From JAOUEA01 sp038249195 (lineage in GTDB: Bacteria > Actinomycetota > UBA4738 > HRBIN12), in the NCBI GenBank assembly GCA_038249195.1, contig JBBRWM010000001.1, positions 372,001 to 436,000 on the forward strand: 64,000 nucleotides of DNA, written 5' to 3'. The position numbers were made by a program, and so were the translations under genes. Positions 32,584-40,961 of this stretch are shown here, one piece after another (within the stretch, counting starts at the first letter, position 1; each line of letters opens with the position of its first letter). The notes beneath the pieces were generated by a model that worked only from the letters and a program-made list of their open reading frames with translations, was not told where the DNA came from and ran no database searches.

Positions 32584-34077
32584 TCATGGCCGCCAGAATC
32601 GATACTTCTTGGGCCGCAGGGCCTTCCACGCACCAGGCCACGCGGAACGCGCCTCGGACTGCGCGAGGTGCTCCAGCCCAGCCAGCTCTCCGGCCACGAA
32701 CGCGCCGCGCGCCGCGGTCCCGCCCGCCTGGGCGCGCAGCCAAGCGATGGCCACGACGGCATCCTGGTGCTCACCGAGGACGGTCTGCAGGTCCGCCGCG
32801 CGACGGGCGAACCGGCGGGCAGGCTTGCCGAAGATCGGGGTCATCGCCTCCGCGGCGTACCGGACCCGTTTCGCACGGATCCGCGCCTTGTGAAGCTCTC
32901 CGTCGGTCGACGCGGGGCCGAGCTCGCGGCAGATCCGCCGCAGATGGGCCCAGGGCCCCTCCATGAGTTCCCCCATGAACTCGTCGGCGGGGCGTCGCGT
33001 GAACTCGGGCAGCACCGCGGGCTCGGCCGCGGCGGCGACCACACGGTCGAGCAACGAGAGGTAGCGCGGTTCGCGCATCGCCGACATGAGGTCCATGCGG
33101 GCCGCGTCCCGCTCCGTGCGCACGCGATCCAAGAGCTTAGGAGCCGCCTCGACGTCGTCGTCCGGAAGCGATCTGATCCGCAGGCGGAGGCGTTCGTCCA
33201 ACACGTCGAGGTCCCGCACGGTCCCCAACTCCCGGCCGAACCACTCCAGTTCCTCTCGCAGGTCCGCGACCCACGAGGGATCCAGGAGGGACCGATACGT
33301 CCGAAGGTCCGAGCGCAAACGCCGGGTCGCCACCCGCGCCTGGTGCACCGCCTCCGGATCCTCGCCCAACCGCACGCCCGCGTCGTGACGAAGCATCCGC
33401 TCGGCCGAGCCCGCGATGGACGCGCGCACGACGTCGACGACGGCGGCGCCGGGCACGGGCTCGGCGGTGTGTACCTCGGGGGCTTCCGCCGAACGCGGCT
33501 GAAGGGCTCGCACGAACTTGGGAACCTCGCTGCGAGCCTCCGTCCCGCCGGAGTCCAGACGCGCCACGATCGATCTCAGGACATCGTCGTCGGCGTCGGG
33601 GGCGAGCTCGACCTCGACCTCGCGGAAGCGCCCGGCGACCCGTCTCCCGTCCAGTACCGACACCTCGTCGTCCACGACCTCCGCGACCCGACCGTTGCCG
33701 TTCACCTCGATCCCCAACCGACGGCGCACCGTCTGCAGGCGAACGGCGAGCCGCACGGGCGCGGTGCGAACGTACCCGCGCACCAGATCCACCGCGCCTT
33801 CCGGGGGCCGTCCCGGGCCCGCCTCGAAGGAACGCTCGTCACGATCGAACCGCCCTTCGTTCACCGAGATCGGCAGCTTGACCGTCCAGCCCTCCCCCGT
33901 CCGGTACCGGAGAGCGCACCCCCATCGCGCGAGCCGCAGATCGGGTGTGTCGTAGTAGCTCGCCATGAACCGGCTCGAGCCCTCGTCGACGGCGACGGCG
34001 CCGGGCACGACCTCGGTGAGATCGGGGATCTGGAACATCGGCCCCACCGCGAGCTTGACCTCACGCTCGACGGTCAT
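32584..34077 (-). CDS. CYTH-CHAD domain protein
   Basis: A 497-residue protein. The N-terminal CYTH domain (about 1-200) has the ExExK signature in VEREVKLAV and the substrate tunnel strands YYDTPDLRLARWGCALRYR. The C-terminal CHAD domain (about 220-490) is helical with conserved histidine-arginine pairs, for example AVHQARVATRRLRSDLRTYR and LHKARIRAKRVRYAAEAM. CYTH domains cleave triphosphate or inorganic polyphosphate; CHAD binds polyphosphate granules. Directly downstream of ppk1 with an ATGA overlap, it is likely a granule-associated polyphosphate-processing protein. Confidence 0.92.
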   Translation of the reverse strand: MTVEREVKLAVGPMFQIPDLTEVVPGAVAVDEGSSRFMASYYDTPDLRLARWGCALRYRTGEGWTVKLPISVNEGRFDRDERSFEAGPGRPPEGAVDLVRGYVRTAPVRLAVRLQTVRRRLGIEVNGNGRVAEVVDDEVSVLDGRRVAGRFREVEVELAPDADDDVLRSIVARLDSGGTEARSEVPKFVRALQPRSAEAPEVHTAEPVPGAAVVDVVRASIAGSAERMLRHDAGVRLGEDPEAVHQARVATRRLRSDLRTYRSLLDPSWVADLREELEWFGRELGTVRDLDVLDERLRLRIRSLPDDDVEAAPKLLDRVRTERDAARMDLMSAMREPRYLSLLDRVVAAAAEPAVLPEFTRRPADEFMGELMEGPWAHLRRICRELGPASTDGELHKARIRAKRVRYAAEAMTPIFGKPARRFARRAADLQTVLGEHQDAVVAIAWLRAQAGGTAARGAFVAGELAGLEHLAQSEARSAWPGAWKALRPKKYRFWRP

Positions 34078-36149
34078 GACGCCCCCAGGGCCCGGGCCAC
34101 GGCGAGCTCCTGGAGCGTCCGGTGGGCGTTCACACCACGCGTCGTGGGCACGCGGTGCCAGTTCCCTCCTCCGTCAAGCTCCCACGCCAGTTCGTCGTCC
34201 TCGAGCTCGATGCGCAGCACCTCGTCGACGCGCACCTGCAAGGCGGGGTCGAGCACGGGCGTGAGCGCCTCCACGCGCCGGTCGAGGTTGCGCGGCATCA
34301 TGTCGGCCGACCCGATGAGGTAGTCGTAGCCTCGATCCACGCTGCCGAACCGGTAGACCCGCGAGTGCTCCAAGAATCGTCCCACGAGCGATCGCGCTCG
34401 GATGGTCTCCGACATGCCGGGCACGCCCGGGCGCAGACAGCAGATCCCGCGAACGAGCAGGTCGATCTGCGCGCCCTGCTGCGAGGCCTCGTACAGGGCG
34501 TCGATCAGGTCGACGTCCACCAGGCTGTTCATCTTCAGCACGATGGAGCCATCCTCGTGCTGCGCCTCGCGCCGGATCAACGCCTCCAGGCCCGGACGCA
34601 TGGACACCGGCGCGACCAGCAGCTTGCGGTACTCGCGCTGTCGGCTGTACCCCGTGAGGAGGTTGAAGAGGTCGGTGAGGTCGGCGCCGAGGTCGGGGTC
34701 GGAGGTGAGCAGCCCGAAGTCCTCGTAGAGGCGCGCCGTCTTTGGGTTGTAGTTGCCCGTTCCGATGTGGGCGTAGCGTCGGATGCCCTCCTCTTCCTGG
34801 CGCACGACGAGGCAGGTCTTCGCGTGCGTCTTCAGCCCCACCACCCCGTACACGACGTGGACGCCCGCGTGCTCCAGCTCGCGAGCGAAGGTGATGTTGG
34901 CCTCCTCGTCGAAGCGCGCCTTGAGCTCCACCAACGCCACGACCTGCTTGCCGGACTGCGAGGCTCGGATCAAGGCCCTGATGATCCGGCTCTCCGACGA
35001 CGTCCGATACAGCGTCTGCTTGATGGCCAACACGTTGGGATCGGCGGCCGCCTGCGCCACGAACTCCTCCACGGTGCCGGAGAACGACTCGTAGGGATGG
35101 TGCACCAAGATGTCGTGATCTCGCAGCGTGGCAAGGATGTCCGGGGGGACGTCGGTCGCCTGCAGCTCGAGGGGTGTGACCGGCGTCCAGGGATCGTCCT
35201 TCAGGTCCGGGCGGTCCAGCTCGACGAAGAACCAGAGCCCCGCGGTGTCGATCAGTCCCTCGGTAACGAACACCTGCGGCTCGTCCAGACCCATCTCCCG
35301 CATGAGCAAGCTCCGCACCTCGTCCGTCATGCCCGGATCGATCTCCAGGCGGATCGGGGTGGCGCCCCGCTGCCGTCGCTGCAGGACCGTTTCGATCGCG
35401 GCCAGGAGGTCATCGGCCTCCTCCTCCTCCACCTCCACGTCGGCGTCGCGCGTCACACGGAACACGTGGAACGTGACGAGGTCCATGCCTGGGAAGAGCT
35501 GGTCGAGGTGCGCCGCGATGACCTGCTCGAGCGGAACGAAACGCTCCCCGTCGGGCAGCGCCGTGAACCGTGGCAGCAACGGGGGGACCTTGACGCGCGC
35601 GAACCGACGCAGACCCGTGTGAGGGTCGCGCACCACCGCGGCGAGGTTCAGGGAAAGGTTCGAGATGTAGGGGAACGGATGCGCAGGATCCACGGACAGA
35701 GGCGTGAGCACGGGGAAGATCCGGTCGCGGAACCGCCGGGCGAGGAACGCCCGGTCGTCCTCGTCGAGCTGTTCCCAGTCCATGATGCGGATCCGGTGTT
35801 TCTCGAGGGCGGGCTTCAGCTCCGTGAGCCACACCGCCTCCGCCCGGTCGGACAGTTCCACCACTTTGCGGCGGACGCCCTCCAGCTGTTCGGCGGGGGT
35901 CATCCCATCCGGGGCAACGACCGTCACTCCCGCCTCGACCTGCTCCTCGAGCCCGGACACCCGGATCTGGAAGAACTCATCGAGGTTGCTCGCGTAGATC
36001 GAGAGGAACCTCACCCGCTCCAACGGCGGCCGATCCGGATCCTCGGCCAGCGCCAGGACCCGCGCGTCGAACTCCAGCCACGACAGCTCGCGGTTGATGA
36101 AGCGGTTGATCGCGGAGCCGGCGAGATCAGGGAAGGCGCTATCGGTCAT
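34074..36149 (-). CDS. ppk1: Polyphosphate kinase 1
   Basis: A 691-residue PPK1 of normal length. N-domain opening FINRELSWLEFDARVLALAE; head domain NLDEFFQIRVSGL; catalytic domains with TLYRTSSESRIIRALI, GLKTHAKTCLVVR, and the autophosphorylated histidine near residue 460 in YAHIGTGNYNPKTARLYEDF. It moves the gamma phosphate of ATP onto polyphosphate and can run backward. Start ATG 36149 has AGGAGG 7 nt upstream. It heads an operon with CYTH/CHAD and mutT1 and lies back-to-back with a DUF47 gene. Confidence 0.96.
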   Translation of the reverse strand: MTDSAFPDLAGSAINRFINRELSWLEFDARVLALAEDPDRPPLERVRFLSIYASNLDEFFQIRVSGLEEQVEAGVTVVAPDGMTPAEQLEGVRRKVVELSDRAEAVWLTELKPALEKHRIRIMDWEQLDEDDRAFLARRFRDRIFPVLTPLSVDPAHPFPYISNLSLNLAAVVRDPHTGLRRFARVKVPPLLPRFTALPDGERFVPLEQVIAAHLDQLFPGMDLVTFHVFRVTRDADVEVEEEEADDLLAAIETVLQRRQRGATPIRLEIDPGMTDEVRSLLMREMGLDEPQVFVTEGLIDTAGLWFFVELDRPDLKDDPWTPVTPLELQATDVPPDILATLRDHDILVHHPYESFSGTVEEFVAQAAADPNVLAIKQTLYRTSSESRIIRALIRASQSGKQVVALVELKARFDEEANITFARELEHAGVHVVYGVVGLKTHAKTCLVVRQEEEGIRRYAHIGTGNYNPKTARLYEDFGLLTSDPDLGADLTDLFNLLTGYSRQREYRKLLVAPVSMRPGLEALIRREAQHEDGSIVLKMNSLVDVDLIDALYEASQQGAQIDLLVRGICCLRPGVPGMSETIRARSLVGRFLEHSRVYRFGSVDRGYDYLIGSADMMPRNLDRRVEALTPVLDPALQVRVDEVLRIELEDDELAWELDGGGNWHRVPTTRGVNAHRTLQELAVARALGAS

Positions 36150-36162
36150 AGGCAGGCCTCCT

Positions 36163-36192
36163 ATCGTAGGGGTCGCGCCACCAACGCTGCAA
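36163..36192 (-). promoter_or_regulatory. Promoter of the ppk1 operon
   Basis: On the minus strand TTGCAG (36192-36187) and TACGAT (36168-36163) are separated by 18 nt. The AGGAGG ribosome-binding site follows directly, so the leader is very short. The -35 is the same hexamer as in the ferredoxin promoter. Confidence 0.5.
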
Positions 36193-36275
36193 TGGTCATC
36201 CGCCGCCTGACGCTCGCCTCAGCGGGCGTCTGGCATGATGTCGCCCTGCAACCGCCGGGAGCGACAGGAGGCCGC

Positions 36276-36899
36276 TTGAAGCTCAAAGTTTCCCAGCGTC
36301 CCGAGGCATTCTTCGACCTCTTCGTCGAGTCCGGGGAAAACCTTCGCGCCGCCTCGAGCGAGCTCCGGGCGATGGTCCACGATTACCAAGACGTCGAACT
36401 GAAGGCTCGAAGGATCCAAGAACGGGAGCACGAGGGCGACGAGGTTACCCACGCCATCATCCGCCGCCTCAACACCACGTTCGTCACCCCGATGGACCGC
36501 GAGGACATCCACCAACTGGCCACGGCGCTGGACGACGTGATGGACGCCATCGAGGCGGCCGCAGATCTCTTCGTACTGCATAACATCGAGACGCCGCTGC
36601 CCGAGATGAAGCTGCAGGTCGACGTGCTCGATCGTGCTGCCGAGCAGACCGACCAGGCCCTGCGCGCGTTCCGCAGCCTCAAGCGAGACGAGCTCGAGCC
36701 CTATTGGGTCGAGATCAACAGCTTGGAGAACGAAGGGGACCAGATCTATCGGCGCGCGGTGGCCGGCCTGTTCTCCGGCGACTACCGAGCGATGGACGTC
36801 CTGCGCTGGAAAGAGGTCATCGAGACGCTCGAGGAGGCCCTCGACGGACTCGAGAACGTCGCGAACGTGATCGAATCGGCGGTGCTCAAGCACGCCTGA
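36276..36899 (+). CDS. DUF47 family (PhoU-like) phosphate transport regulator
   Basis: A 207-residue helical protein of the DUF47/TIGR00153 family. It contains FFDLFVESGENLRAASSELR, the QEREHEGDEVTHAIIRRLN metal-binding helix, and TTFVTPMDREDIHQLATALD near residues 68-87. It is expected to regulate a PiT-type phosphate transporter, though here it stands alone across the strand boundary from a second DUF47-PiT pair. The start is TTG at 36276, four bases after AGGAGG; the frame is open far upstream, but that part is antisense to ppk1 and is not coding. Confidence 0.85.
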   Translation: MKLKVSQRPEAFFDLFVESGENLRAASSELRAMVHDYQDVELKARRIQEREHEGDEVTHAIIRRLNTTFVTPMDREDIHQLATALDDVMDAIEAAADLFVLHNIETPLPEMKLQVDVLDRAAEQTDQALRAFRSLKRDELEPYWVEINSLENEGDQIYRRAVAGLFSGDYRAMDVLRWKEVIETLEEALDGLENVANVIESAVLKHA

Positions 36900-36906
36900 A
36901 CGGGTG

Positions 36907-37134
36907 TCACGTCCTCGCGTCTCGACGGGCGTTCTTCCTCGGTGTGTGGGCAGGGCGGAGCGGCGTGGCCTTGCGGAGGGACCGTTCCTCCAGGTACAAC
37001 GCGACAGCCCAGAACAGCGCCAGCCCGGCCGCGAACAGGTTGACCCATCGATACTCAGGCGGCGTGGGCTCCAAGATCAACAGGCAAAGGAACGCCAGGG
37101 CGGCGAAGAATAAGGGGCGGCGTCCGATCCTCAC
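36907..37134 (-). CDS. Small two-helix membrane protein downstream of PiT
   Basis: A 75-residue protein with two hydrophobic segments, RPLFFAALAFLCLLILEPT and WVNLFAAGLALFWAVALYL, and a basic tail rich in Arg, Lys and Pro. No known family recognised. The GTG start overlaps the PiT stop as GTGA, so it is translated with the transporter and may be an accessory subunit. It was identified from the overlap and the hydrophobic pattern. Confidence 0.6.
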   Translation of the reverse strand: MRIGRRPLFFAALAFLCLLILEPTPPEYRWVNLFAAGLALFWAVALYLEERSLRKATPLRPAHTPRKNARRDART

Positions 37135-38120
37135 GTGACCGCCTTGATCGGTAGGTACACGAGATAGCTGATCACGAACGCCCCCGGGATCGTCAGGACC
37201 CAGGCCCACACGACCCGTTGGGCGACCCCCCATCGCACCGCCGACAAGCGCTGCGTGGTGCCCACACCCACGATGCCGCCCGTGATCGTGTGCGTGGTCG
37301 ACACGGGGATCCCCGCGAGGGTAGTGGCCATGATGGTGACCGCCGCCGCCGACTCGGCGGCCACCCCCTGCGCCGGCTGGATCTTGGTGATCTTCGAGCC
37401 CATCGTGTGAACGATGCGCCAGCCCCCGAACAGCGTGCCGAGCGCGATCGCCGTGTGCGCACTCAACACCACCCAGAGCGGGACACCCTCGGCCTTGGTG
37501 CGTAGGCCGTTCGCGACGAGAAGAGCGAACACGACGCCCATCGTCTTCTGCGCGTCGTTGGCCCCATGGGCGAGGCTGAACGCCGCGGCCGAGAACAACT
37601 GCCCGTGGCGGAAGCCACGATGCAGCCGCTCCTGGCGTTTGGCCCGATGGAAGAGCCAATAGATCGCCACCATGAACGTGAATCCCAACAGCAGCCCCAG
37701 CACGGGGGAGAGCACGATGAATACCGCGATCTTCTGGAACTCGGATGCAACGAGGGCCCCCCAGCCCGCCTCCGCCACCGCCGCGCCCGCCATCGCCCCG
37801 ACGAGAGCATGGGAGCTGGAGGTCGGAAGGCCGAACAGCCATGTGATGAGATCCCAAGCGATCGCTCCCGCGAGGCCCGCGAAGATCACCCCGTTGTTGA
37901 AGACCCCCGGCTTGACCGTGTTCGCGATCGTAGCGGCCACCTTCGTGCCGAACACGAGGAACGCAACGAAGTTGAAGAATGCCGCCCATGCCACGGCTTG
38001 GCGAGGAGACAGCACCCGCGTCGACACGACGGTGGCGATCGAGTTGGCCGCATCGTGGAAACCGTTGAAGAAATCGAACCCGAACGCCACCACGACGATG
38101 ACGGCGATCGCAGGCGTCAT
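37131..38120 (-). CDS. pit: Inorganic phosphate transporter, PiT family
   Basis: A 329-residue membrane transporter with two copies of the PiT signature. The first is FFNGFHDAANSIATVVSTR near residues 17-35 and the second FSLAHGANDAQKTMGVVF in the second half; GLPTSSSHALVGAMAGA and GIPVSTTHTITGGIVGVG are the paired substrate loops. It takes up metal-phosphate complexes with protons. The ATG at 38120 forms an ATGA overlap with the upstream DUF47 gene. A PHO-box-like repeat upstream of that gene suggests phosphate control, unusual for the often constitutive Pit. Confidence 0.93.
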   Translation of the reverse strand: MTPAIAVIVVVAFGFDFFNGFHDAANSIATVVSTRVLSPRQAVAWAAFFNFVAFLVFGTKVAATIANTVKPGVFNNGVIFAGLAGAIAWDLITWLFGLPTSSSHALVGAMAGAAVAEAGWGALVASEFQKIAVFIVLSPVLGLLLGFTFMVAIYWLFHRAKRQERLHRGFRHGQLFSAAAFSLAHGANDAQKTMGVVFALLVANGLRTKAEGVPLWVVLSAHTAIALGTLFGGWRIVHTMGSKITKIQPAQGVAAESAAAVTIMATTLAGIPVSTTHTITGGIVGVGTTQRLSAVRWGVAQRVVWAWVLTIPGAFVISYLVYLPIKAVT

Positions 38121-38734
38121 GCGAACTTGAGCGCCACGGACTCGAGCGTGTTCGCGATGTCCTCGCAACGGTCCACAGCCGCCTCAGCCTCGCGGAGCAG
38201 ATCCTTCCACATGATGACCTCGAGAGGTCGGAAGTCTCCCGAGTACAGGGTTGCGACCCCGCGGCGATACACCCAGTCCCCTTCGCGTTCGTTCCGCTTG
38301 ATCTCGGCGATGGCCTTCTCCAGTCCTTGGAAATGCCTGAGGTCCCTGACGGCGAACGCCACGGACGTAGCCGTCCGGCGAAGGACGTCGACGAGCTGGA
38401 GGAACTGCGGGAGCGGCTCGCGGATCTGGAGGAGCACGAGCAGGTCGGCCAAAGCCTCTTCGGAATCCAAGACATCGTCGAGCGAGGACGCGAGTGCGTG
38501 GATGTCCTTACGATCGATCGGGACGACGAAGGTCGTATTCAGGAGGTTCAAGATCTGGTGGGTCAGGTCGTCGCCGTCGTGTTCGAGATCGCGGATCCGG
38601 TCGCCATAGCCTTCCGCGTTACCCAGGTCGGTGATCATCGCGGAGAGGTCCACGACCCCCCGGACGACCGTATCGGCGAGCTGATCGAACAGATCGAAGA
38701 AGGCGAGTTCGCGGGGGATGACTTGGAACGGCAT
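38117..38734 (-). CDS. DUF47 family (PhoU-like) regulator of PiT
   Basis: A 205-residue DUF47 protein, first gene of the DUF47-pit-small membrane protein operon. Signature helices: LEHDGDDLTHQILNLLN and TTFVVPIDRKDIHALASSLD, matching the paralogue at 36276 almost position for position. It probably binds metals and the cytosolic face of PiT to set uptake. ATG at 38734 has GAGG just upstream. A PHO-box-like repeat lies about 63 bp before the start. Confidence 0.9.
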   Translation of the reverse strand: MPFQVIPRELAFFDLFDQLADTVVRGVVDLSAMITDLGNAEGYGDRIRDLEHDGDDLTHQILNLLNTTFVVPIDRKDIHALASSLDDVLDSEEALADLLVLLQIREPLPQFLQLVDVLRRTATSVAFAVRDLRHFQGLEKAIAEIKRNEREGDWVYRRGVATLYSGDFRPLEVIMWKDLLREAEAAVDRCEDIANTLESVALKFA

Positions 38735-38796
38735 GTCCTCGAACCCTCCCGCCAGCCGATAGCGGAGCGACGGTACCGGGCGGCAGCGGAGGTGTC

Positions 38797-38819
38797 CACT
38801 GGGTGAACACGAAGGGAAC
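38797..38819 (-). promoter_or_regulatory. PHO-box-like direct repeat upstream of DUF47-pit
   Basis: On the minus strand GTTCCCTTCGT and GTTCACCCAGT are adjacent 11-bp units; GTTCACCCAG is close to the Streptomyces PHO unit. The box is about 63 bp before the ATG at 38734. Confidence 0.5.
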
Positions 38820-38830
38820 GAGAGGTGTCG

Positions 38831-39526
38831 CTAATCGACGAACTTGTAGCCCAACCCTCGCACCGTGATCAGGTGCTCGGGGTCGTGCGGATCGTCCTCG
38901 ACCTTCTGCCGGATCCGCTTCACGTGCACGTCGAGCGTCTTGGTGTCCCCCACGTAGTCACTCCCCCACACGTCTTCGATCAAGAACAGGCGGGTGAGCA
39001 GACGATCCTTCCGGCGCAGGAACGCCTCCAGCAGCTCGAACTCCTTGGGTGGGAACGCCACGAGGTCCCCCTGGACCGATACCTCGTGGCGGGCCACGTC
39101 CATCCGCACGGGACCGCCGGTGAGGACCTCCTCGGGCGGAAGCGCGGTTCCCATCGCCGCCCGGCGCAGGTGCGCCCGGACCCGCGAGACCAGTTCGCGC
39201 ACCGAGAATGGCTTCGTGACGTAGTCGTCCGCCCCCAATTCGAGCCCCGTCACCTTGTCGGCCTCGGCGTCCTTGGCCGTGACCATGATGATCGGCACGG
39301 CGGAGTCCTGACGGATGAGGCGGCACACGTCCAGTCCGGACATCTCAGGGAGCATCAGGTCCAAGATCACGAGCGCGGGATGGAACTCGGCGAAGCGCTC
39401 CATGGCCCGTCGTCCGTCCGAGGCGACTGCCACATCGAAGCCTTCCCGCTCGAGGTTGTAGCGGACCGAGTCGGCGAGCGACTCTTCATCTTCAACGATC
39501 AGGATCCGCGGCGACGGGCCGTTCAT
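38831..39526 (-). CDS. PhoB/RegX3-type response regulator
   Basis: A 231-residue OmpR-family regulator. The receiver has the acidic pair in IVEDEESL, phosphoacceptor Asp56 in LVILDLMLPE, the switch threonine in IIMVTAKD and lysine in YVTKPFSVRELV. The C-terminal winged helix includes FPPKEFELLEAFLRR and RTLDVHVKRIRQKVE-like sequence (KTLDVHVKRIRQKVE). Last gene of pstSCAB-phoU, overlapping phoU by ATGA. It probably binds the PHO boxes seen before pstS and DUF47-pit when phosphate is low, with the divergent kinase at 44223 as partner. Confidence 0.9.
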   Translation of the reverse strand: MNGPSPRILIVEDEESLADSVRYNLEREGFDVAVASDGRRAMERFAEFHPALVILDLMLPEMSGLDVCRLIRQDSAVPIIMVTAKDAEADKVTGLELGADDYVTKPFSVRELVSRVRAHLRRAAMGTALPPEEVLTGGPVRMDVARHEVSVQGDLVAFPPKEFELLEAFLRRKDRLLTRLFLIEDVWGSDYVGDTKTLDVHVKRIRQKVEDDPHDPEHLITVRGLGYKFVD

Positions 39527-40203
39527 GCATCCTCGTGCGAGGCGTCCGTGAACTCCCGGAATTCCCCCGTGATGAGGTAGGCGACCTGCTCGCCGATGTC
39601 CACCGCGTTGTCGCCCACACGCTCGAGGGCGCGGGCCGCGACGTTCATGTGCATGCCCCAGTCCAGCGCGGCGGGATCGTCGGCGAGCTTGAGCGCCTCG
39701 AGATGCGTCGCGCGATTCAGGCGGTCGACGGGGTCGTCCATGGTGGTGAGGGTGCCGCACAGTTCGAAATCCCTGCTGGCGAGGGCCTCCATCGCGGTGC
39801 GGACCATCCGCACGACGATGGTCCCCATCTCCCCCAGCTGCTGACGCAGCGGATCGCTCCCAGGGAGGCTCGACGTGGCGAGATGGAGCTTGGCGACGTT
39901 CACCGCCTGGTCGCCGATGCGCTCCAGGTGCAGGCAGCAGTGCATGAGCGTCGAGACGAGCCGCAGGTCGGAGGCCACGGGTGCTTGGAGAGCGAGCAAC
40001 GCCAGCACGCCCTGATCGATCTGCAGGTAGAGGGTGTCGATCGCGTCGTCGCCAACGATCACCCGCTTCGAACGCCCGGCGTCGTTCTCGACCAACGCCG
40101 CCACCGCCTCGTGTACCGCGTTCCCGGCGAGTTCGCCGAGCCGCTGCAGGTCGCCCTCGAGGTTGTCGAGCTCTTCGTGGAACTTCTTGCGTGTTCCCTG
40201 CAT
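39523..40203 (-). CDS. phoU: Phosphate signalling complex protein PhoU
   Basis: A 226-residue PhoU with two three-helix repeats. Metal-binding signatures: HLERIGDQAVNVAKL in the first repeat and ALERVGDNAVDIGEQVAYLI in the second. PhoU links PstSCAB activity to the sensor kinase and keeps the system off when phosphate is plentiful. The ATG at 40203 overlaps the pstB stop by one base (TGATG). Its stop overlaps the response-regulator start. Confidence 0.95.
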   Translation of the reverse strand: MQGTRKKFHEELDNLEGDLQRLGELAGNAVHEAVAALVENDAGRSKRVIVGDDAIDTLYLQIDQGVLALLALQAPVASDLRLVSTLMHCCLHLERIGDQAVNVAKLHLATSSLPGSDPLRQQLGEMGTIVVRMVRTAMEALASRDFELCGTLTTMDDPVDRLNRATHLEALKLADDPAALDWGMHMNVAARALERVGDNAVDIGEQVAYLITGEFREFTDASHEDA

Positions 40204-40961
40204 CAGCCGAACCTCCCGGTCACGTAGTCCTCCGTTCGATGGTCGTCGGGATTTGTGAACACCTTCTCTGTGGGCGCGAACTCGACGGCCTCGCCCAGCA
40301 GCATGAAGAGGGTCCAGTCCGAGACGCGGGAAGCCTGTTGCATGTTGTGCGTGACGATCACGACCGTGTACTGCTCCTTCAGCTCGGTCACGAGCTCCTC
40401 GATCCGAAGCGTCGAGGCCGGGTCGAGGGCGGACGCAGGCTCGTCCATCAGGAGCACCTCCGGATCGACGGCCAGCGCGCGCGCCACGCAGAGGCGCTGT
40501 TGCTGACCACCGGAGAGCCGTCCGCCAGGCGTCTGCAGCCGATCCTTGACCTCGTCCCACAGGCCGGCCGATCGCAACGCCTTCTCGGCCCGATCCTGGA
40601 GGTCTGCCTTGGACATCCGGCCGCCCCCCAGCCGCGCGCCCGCGACGGCGTTGTCGAAGATGCTCATCGTGGGAAACGGATTCGGGCGTTGGAAGACCAT
40701 CCCGATGCGCCGGCGCACCTCGACCGGGTCGACGTCGGAGCCGTAGATGTCCTGACCGTCGAAGAGGATCTTCCCTTCGACCCTGGCTCCCTGCACCTCC
40801 TCGTGCATGCGGTTCATGCAGCGAACGAGGGTGGACTTGCCACATCCGGACGGGCCGATGATGGCGGTGACCGTCTTCGGCTCGGCCACCACGTTCACGT
40901 CCTGCAAGACGTGGGCGGCGCCGAACCACGCGTTGAGACCCGATGCTTCGATCCTTCTCAC
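40203..40961 (-). CDS. pstB: Phosphate ABC transporter ATP-binding protein
   Basis: A 252-residue ABC ATPase. Walker A GPSGCGKSTLVRCMNRM near residues 36-52, the PstB-typical FQRPNPFPTMSIFDNA, signature LSGGQQQRLCVARALA, Walker B VLLMDEPASALDP, and the switch histidine in VIVTHNMQQA. It powers high-affinity phosphate import through PstC and PstA. The start is GTG at 40961 within a GTGA overlap with pstA; the longer open frame upstream belongs to the pstA region. Confidence 0.96.
   Translation of the reverse strand: MRRIEASGLNAWFGAAHVLQDVNVVAEPKTVTAIIGPSGCGKSTLVRCMNRMHEEVQGARVEGKILFDGQDIYGSDVDPVEVRRRIGMVFQRPNPFPTMSIFDNAVAGARLGGGRMSKADLQDRAEKALRSAGLWDEVKDRLQTPGGRLSGGQQQRLCVARALAVDPEVLLMDEPASALDPASTLRIEELVTELKEQYTVVIVTHNMQQASRVSDWTLFMLLGEAVEFAPTEKVFTNPDDHRTEDYVTGRFG

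Noticed and set aside
34122..36275. The long upstream extension of the DUF47 open frame
   Set aside because: It runs antisense through ppk1. The real gene begins at the TTG at 36276 after AGGAGG, where the DUF47 sequence starts.
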